Shown: positions 4,533 to 6,702 of the stretch, one piece after another
How the letters are laid out: each line of letters opens with the position of its first letter
How positions within the stretch are numbered: the stretch's first letter is position 1
Source of the DNA: Nitrososphaerota archaeon
Lineage (GTDB): Archaea > Thermoproteota > Nitrososphaeria > Nitrososphaerales > JAGGXQ01
NCBI GenBank assembly: GCA_021162925.1
Contig: JAGGXQ010000075.1
Coordinates: 1 to 6,702 of the forward strand
Direction of reading: 5' to 3'
Length of the DNA stretch: 6,702 nucleotides
Position numbers and translations under genes: made by a program
The notes under the pieces: model-generated
Databases searched by the model: none
What the model saw: the letters and a program-made list of their open reading frames with translations, nothing else
Told to the model about the DNA's origin: nothing

Positions 4533-5696
4533 ATGTTGGCGAAGAAGCAGCTCGGCCTGGACGACTTTGGACTCAGCGACTACGAGAGTAGGGCATACAT
4601 AGCCCTGCTCGAATACGGCCCGCTGCCGGTCAGGGACCTAGCCTACAGGGCCGGCATACCCAGGACCAAGGCCTATTCGACCGTGAAGAAGCTCATCGGT
4701 AAGAGGATGGTCGAGCTGCTCTCCAAGAACCCCGTAAAGGTCCAAGCGATCCCTCCCGAAGAGTGCCTCACTCACCTCCTCAACAAGGAAAGGGAGAAGC
4801 TCGAGGGGATGAAGAGCGTGCTGGACTATCTGGTGAAGCTGAGGATGAGCAGGCTGAGCGCCATGGAGAAGGCGGAGCACTACTTCCTGAAGCCTAGCGC
4901 GATGCCGGGCAAGCTATCGGAGCTCTTGGCCTCCTCTGAAGGGAGTGGCAGGTTCATCCTAGATTCCTGGGGGCTTGAGGTCCTTGAGAAGCTGGACGTG
5001 GACATCGACAGGGCCTTGGCTAGGGGGATCGACCTCAAGGCCGTGGTGGGCTGGGAGTACGGGAGCGATCTGATGGCGAGCAAGGTCCTTCCCAAGCTCG
5101 ACTCCAGGATAGTCAAGGGGCTTGGTGGGAACATATTCGTGTTCGATCAGAACGAGGTAATGGCCACGAGCAAGAACGGTTCCGTAATACTCATACGCTC
5201 CCCGGAGCTGGGAACGGCCCTCGTGAACTACTTCTCCATGCTCTGGGAGGAGGCGATGGATTACAGGCATGTGATATCCCTGATGGGCCTGAACGTCGAG
5301 GAGGAGACTCTAGAGCTGCTGCTCAACGGGAAGGCGAAGGATTACTTCATAGAGGCGGTCATCGAGGAGATAAGGGACGGTGGCCTGGTGAGCAGGATAG
5401 GGGAGCGATTCATAAAGAAGCTTGAGGACAGGGTCGGGATAAGCCTCTTCGGGAAGCCGATGGAAGTGGCCCTTCCGGTGGTTACGTCGCTCATAAAGCA
5501 GGGGAACGGCGTGAGGATGAGGTACGATTCGCTCACCAAGATGCTGACCGTCGAGTCCGACGGCTACCCCAAGCCCTCCTTCATCTGGCTCTTCGCCCTC
5601 TCCGGCCTCCTCGCGAGGAACGGTTCGAACCTCAAGCTCCTCCAAAACGTAAGGGCCGAGGGCTCACACGTCCTGCAGGCCATGATAACAGTTTAA
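4533..5696 (+). CDS. TrmB-type transcriptional regulator with extra C-terminal domain
   Basis: A 387-residue regulator. The N-terminal winged helix-turn-helix (about 5-75) is of the TrmB type: LGLSDYESRAYIALLEYGPLPV-like opening, then the recognition helix region GIPRTKAYSTVKKLIGKRMVE. An extended helix (about 76-112), rich in Lys, Glu and Leu, probably dimerises. Residues 138-242 resemble the phospholipase D-like effector domain of TrmB proteins, with FILDSW (141-146), GNIFVFDQNEVMATS (199-213) and YFSMLWEEA (233-241). Residues 250-387 form a further domain I do not recognise, starting MGLNVEEETLELLL and ending near VRAEGSHVLQAMITV. TrmB proteins usually bind sugars and palindromic operators; no ligand can be inferred here. 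ATG 4533 is preferred to TTG 4482 because the extension would be encoded by the palindrome and promoter, and AGGGGGA precedes the ATG. It is divergent from the cdv genes and is followed by ileS after 26 nt. Confidence 0.85.
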   Translation: MLAKKQLGLDDFGLSDYESRAYIALLEYGPLPVRDLAYRAGIPRTKAYSTVKKLIGKRMVELLSKNPVKVQAIPPEECLTHLLNKEREKLEGMKSVLDYLVKLRMSRLSAMEKAEHYFLKPSAMPGKLSELLASSEGSGRFILDSWGLEVLEKLDVDIDRALARGIDLKAVVGWEYGSDLMASKVLPKLDSRIVKGLGGNIFVFDQNEVMATSKNGSVILIRSPELGTALVNYFSMLWEEAMDYRHVISLMGLNVEEETLELLLNGKAKDYFIEAVIEEIRDGGLVSRIGERFIKKLEDRVGISLFGKPMEVALPVVTSLIKQGNGVRMRYDSLTKMLTVESDGYPKPSFIWLFALSGLLARNGSNLKLLQNVRAEGSHVLQAMITV

Positions 5697-5698
5697 AA
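5691..5698 (+). promoter_or_regulatory. TATA-like box for ileS overlapping the regulator's stop codon
   Basis: GTTTAAAA spans the TAA stop of the TrmB-like gene. The proposed TTG start of ileS lies 31 nt from the first T of TTTAAAA and has no Shine-Dalgarno, consistent with an independent leaderless ileS transcript. Co-transcription with the regulator is the alternative. Confidence 0.45.
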
Positions 5699-5722
5699 CC
5701 CTCCCCTTCTACGTGTTTCGGT

Positions 5723-6702
5723 TTGGAAGGCCTACCGCAGAGCTTCGATCCGAAGAGGATAGAGGAAGAGGTGAGGGCGCTCAGAGACGAAATAAGGAGG
5801 ATCGTCGAAGAGCGCAGGAAGGATGCGGAGGAGATAGGTTTCGTCGAGGGCCCTCCCACCCTCAACGGCAGGCCGCATATGGGCCACATAAGGGGTAGGG
5901 TCCTGAAGGACATCTGGTACAGGTTCAACACCATGAAGGGGAAGCGGGTGGTGTTCAGGGCCGGATGGGATACCCAAGGCCTCCCGGTCGAGCTGGAGGC
6001 CGAGAAGGAGCTCGGCCTTACGGGTAGCAAGTACGAGAACCTGAAGCTTATAGGGGAGGAGAAGCTGGTCGAGGCCTGCCAAGAGCTCATCAAGAAGTAC
6101 TACAGGAGCTGGAGGGAGGCCGATTCGCTCCTGGGGATGAGCTTCGACTACGAGCACGAGTACATGACCTACAGGGACGACTATATAGAGAGGGAGTGGC
6201 GGTACCTGAAGAGGGCCCTAGAGCTTGGGGTGCTTGAAGAGGGGTACAGGGTCGTAGCCTACTGCCCCAGCTGCCAGACCTCCCTGAGCCACGCCGAGGT
6301 CTCTCAATCCTACGAAATGGTCGAAGACCCGTCACTCTACTACAAGGTGAAGCTGAAGGATGAGGACGCCTACCTGATCGTCTGGACCACGATGCCCTTC
6401 ACCGTCGTCACGGACGAGCTCATAGGGGTGAAACCGGATGCCAGCTACCTGTACGTGAAGGTCGGGGATGAGGTCTGGATAGTCGGGAAGGATAGGCTGA
6501 AGGAGCTCATGGAGGAGCTTGGGCTCGAATACGAGGTGATCAAGGAGGTGAAGGGGTTGGAGCTGGAGGGGAAGAGGTACGAGCACCCCCTCCTCGACCT
6601 TATAGACGGTTTGAAGGGGCTTGAGGGCAAGATCCACTACGTGGTGGCCGAGGATTTCGTGGATACGAGCACCGGGACCGGGATAGTCCACATGTCCCCA
6701 GC
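5723..6702 (+). CDS. ileS: Isoleucyl-tRNA synthetase (N-terminal part)
   Basis: Class I synthetase that charges tRNA-Ile with isoleucine in the cytoplasm. The window carries 326 codons of a protein usually above 1,000 residues; it runs off the right edge. FVEGPPTLNGRPHMGHIRGR (40-59) holds the HIGH-type motif (HMGH, 52-55). GWDTQGLPVELE (81-92) is the archaeal-type block binding the amino acid site, with Q where bacterial enzymes usually have H. YCPSCQTSLSHAEV (180-193) is the CP region with its Cys pair. YLIVWTTMPFTVVTDELIGV (217-236) opens the editing domain, which clears Val-tRNA-Ile. DTSTGTGIVHMSP (314-326) is the conserved editing-site segment. The TTG start at 5723 is chosen because no ATG, GTG or TTG lies in frame between it and the preceding stop codon, and MEGLPQSFDP is a normal length of lead-in. 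The start is weakly marked: no Shine-Dalgarno, only a TATA-like box upstream. Confidence 0.95.
   Translation, partial: MEGLPQSFDPKRIEEEVRALRDEIRRIVEERRKDAEEIGFVEGPPTLNGRPHMGHIRGRVLKDIWYRFNTMKGKRVVFRAGWDTQGLPVELEAEKELGLTGSKYENLKLIGEEKLVEACQELIKKYYRSWREADSLLGMSFDYEHEYMTYRDDYIEREWRYLKRALELGVLEEGYRVVAYCPSCQTSLSHAEVSQSYEMVEDPSLYYKVKLKDEDAYLIVWTTMPFTVVTDELIGVKPDASYLYVKVGDEVWIVGKDRLKELMEELGLEYEVIKEVKGLELEGKRYEHPLLDLIDGLKGLEGKIHYVVAEDFVDTSTGTGIVHMSP

Noticed and set aside
1..6702. CRISPR arrays, tRNA or rRNA genes, insertion sequences
   Set aside because: I looked for regular repeat-spacer series, tRNA arm patterns and transposase motifs on both strands and saw none; nearly all of the window is coding.

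Overview
The window looks like a chromosomal segment of a thermophilic archaeon of the TACK group. Three things point there: an ESCRT-III/Vps4 (Cdv) division gene cluster, a TrmB-type regulator, and an isoleucyl-tRNA synthetase with the archaeal-type GWDTQGLPVE block. AT-rich boxes precede several genes with start codons about 27-31 nt downstream, suggesting leaderless mRNAs. Arginine is mostly AGG, common in thermophiles. I cannot name the phylum; lineages such as Korarchaeota, Aigarchaeota or other Thermoproteota all remain possible.

Left part (1-961). A minus-strand gene cut by the window edge encodes the N-terminus of a membrane-anchored ABC solute-binding protein with a Thr-rich linker. 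Next is a small minus-strand gene for an unrecognised coiled-coil protein. Divergent from it is a plus-strand YggU/DUF167 gene, whose 3' end overlaps the next gene by 4 nt.

Central minus-strand block (958-4442), in transcription order: two CdvB-like ESCRT-III paralogues, the Vps4-type AAA+ ATPase CdvC, an MJ0936/YfcE-type metallophosphoesterase, and an AK6/Fap7-type adenylate kinase. The second ESCRT-III gene and cdvC are coupled by a TGATG overlap with a strong Shine-Dalgarno sequence. T-rich tracts separate ESCRT-III gene 1 from gene 2, and cdvC from the phosphoesterase, so the block is probably several transcription units. No cdvA is present. The kinase has no ATG, GTG or TTG start upstream of its P-loop; a CTG overlapping the previous stop codon, behind a good Shine-Dalgarno, is the best start.

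Right part (4443-6702). Divergent from the cdv genes is a TrmB-type regulator with an additional, unrecognised C-terminal domain. Just in front of its start codon lies a 30-bp nearly perfect palindrome, next to AT-rich boxes that could serve both directions. This arrangement suggests an autoregulated switch that may also control the ESCRT genes. The regulator is followed by the 5' part of ileS, which runs off the window.
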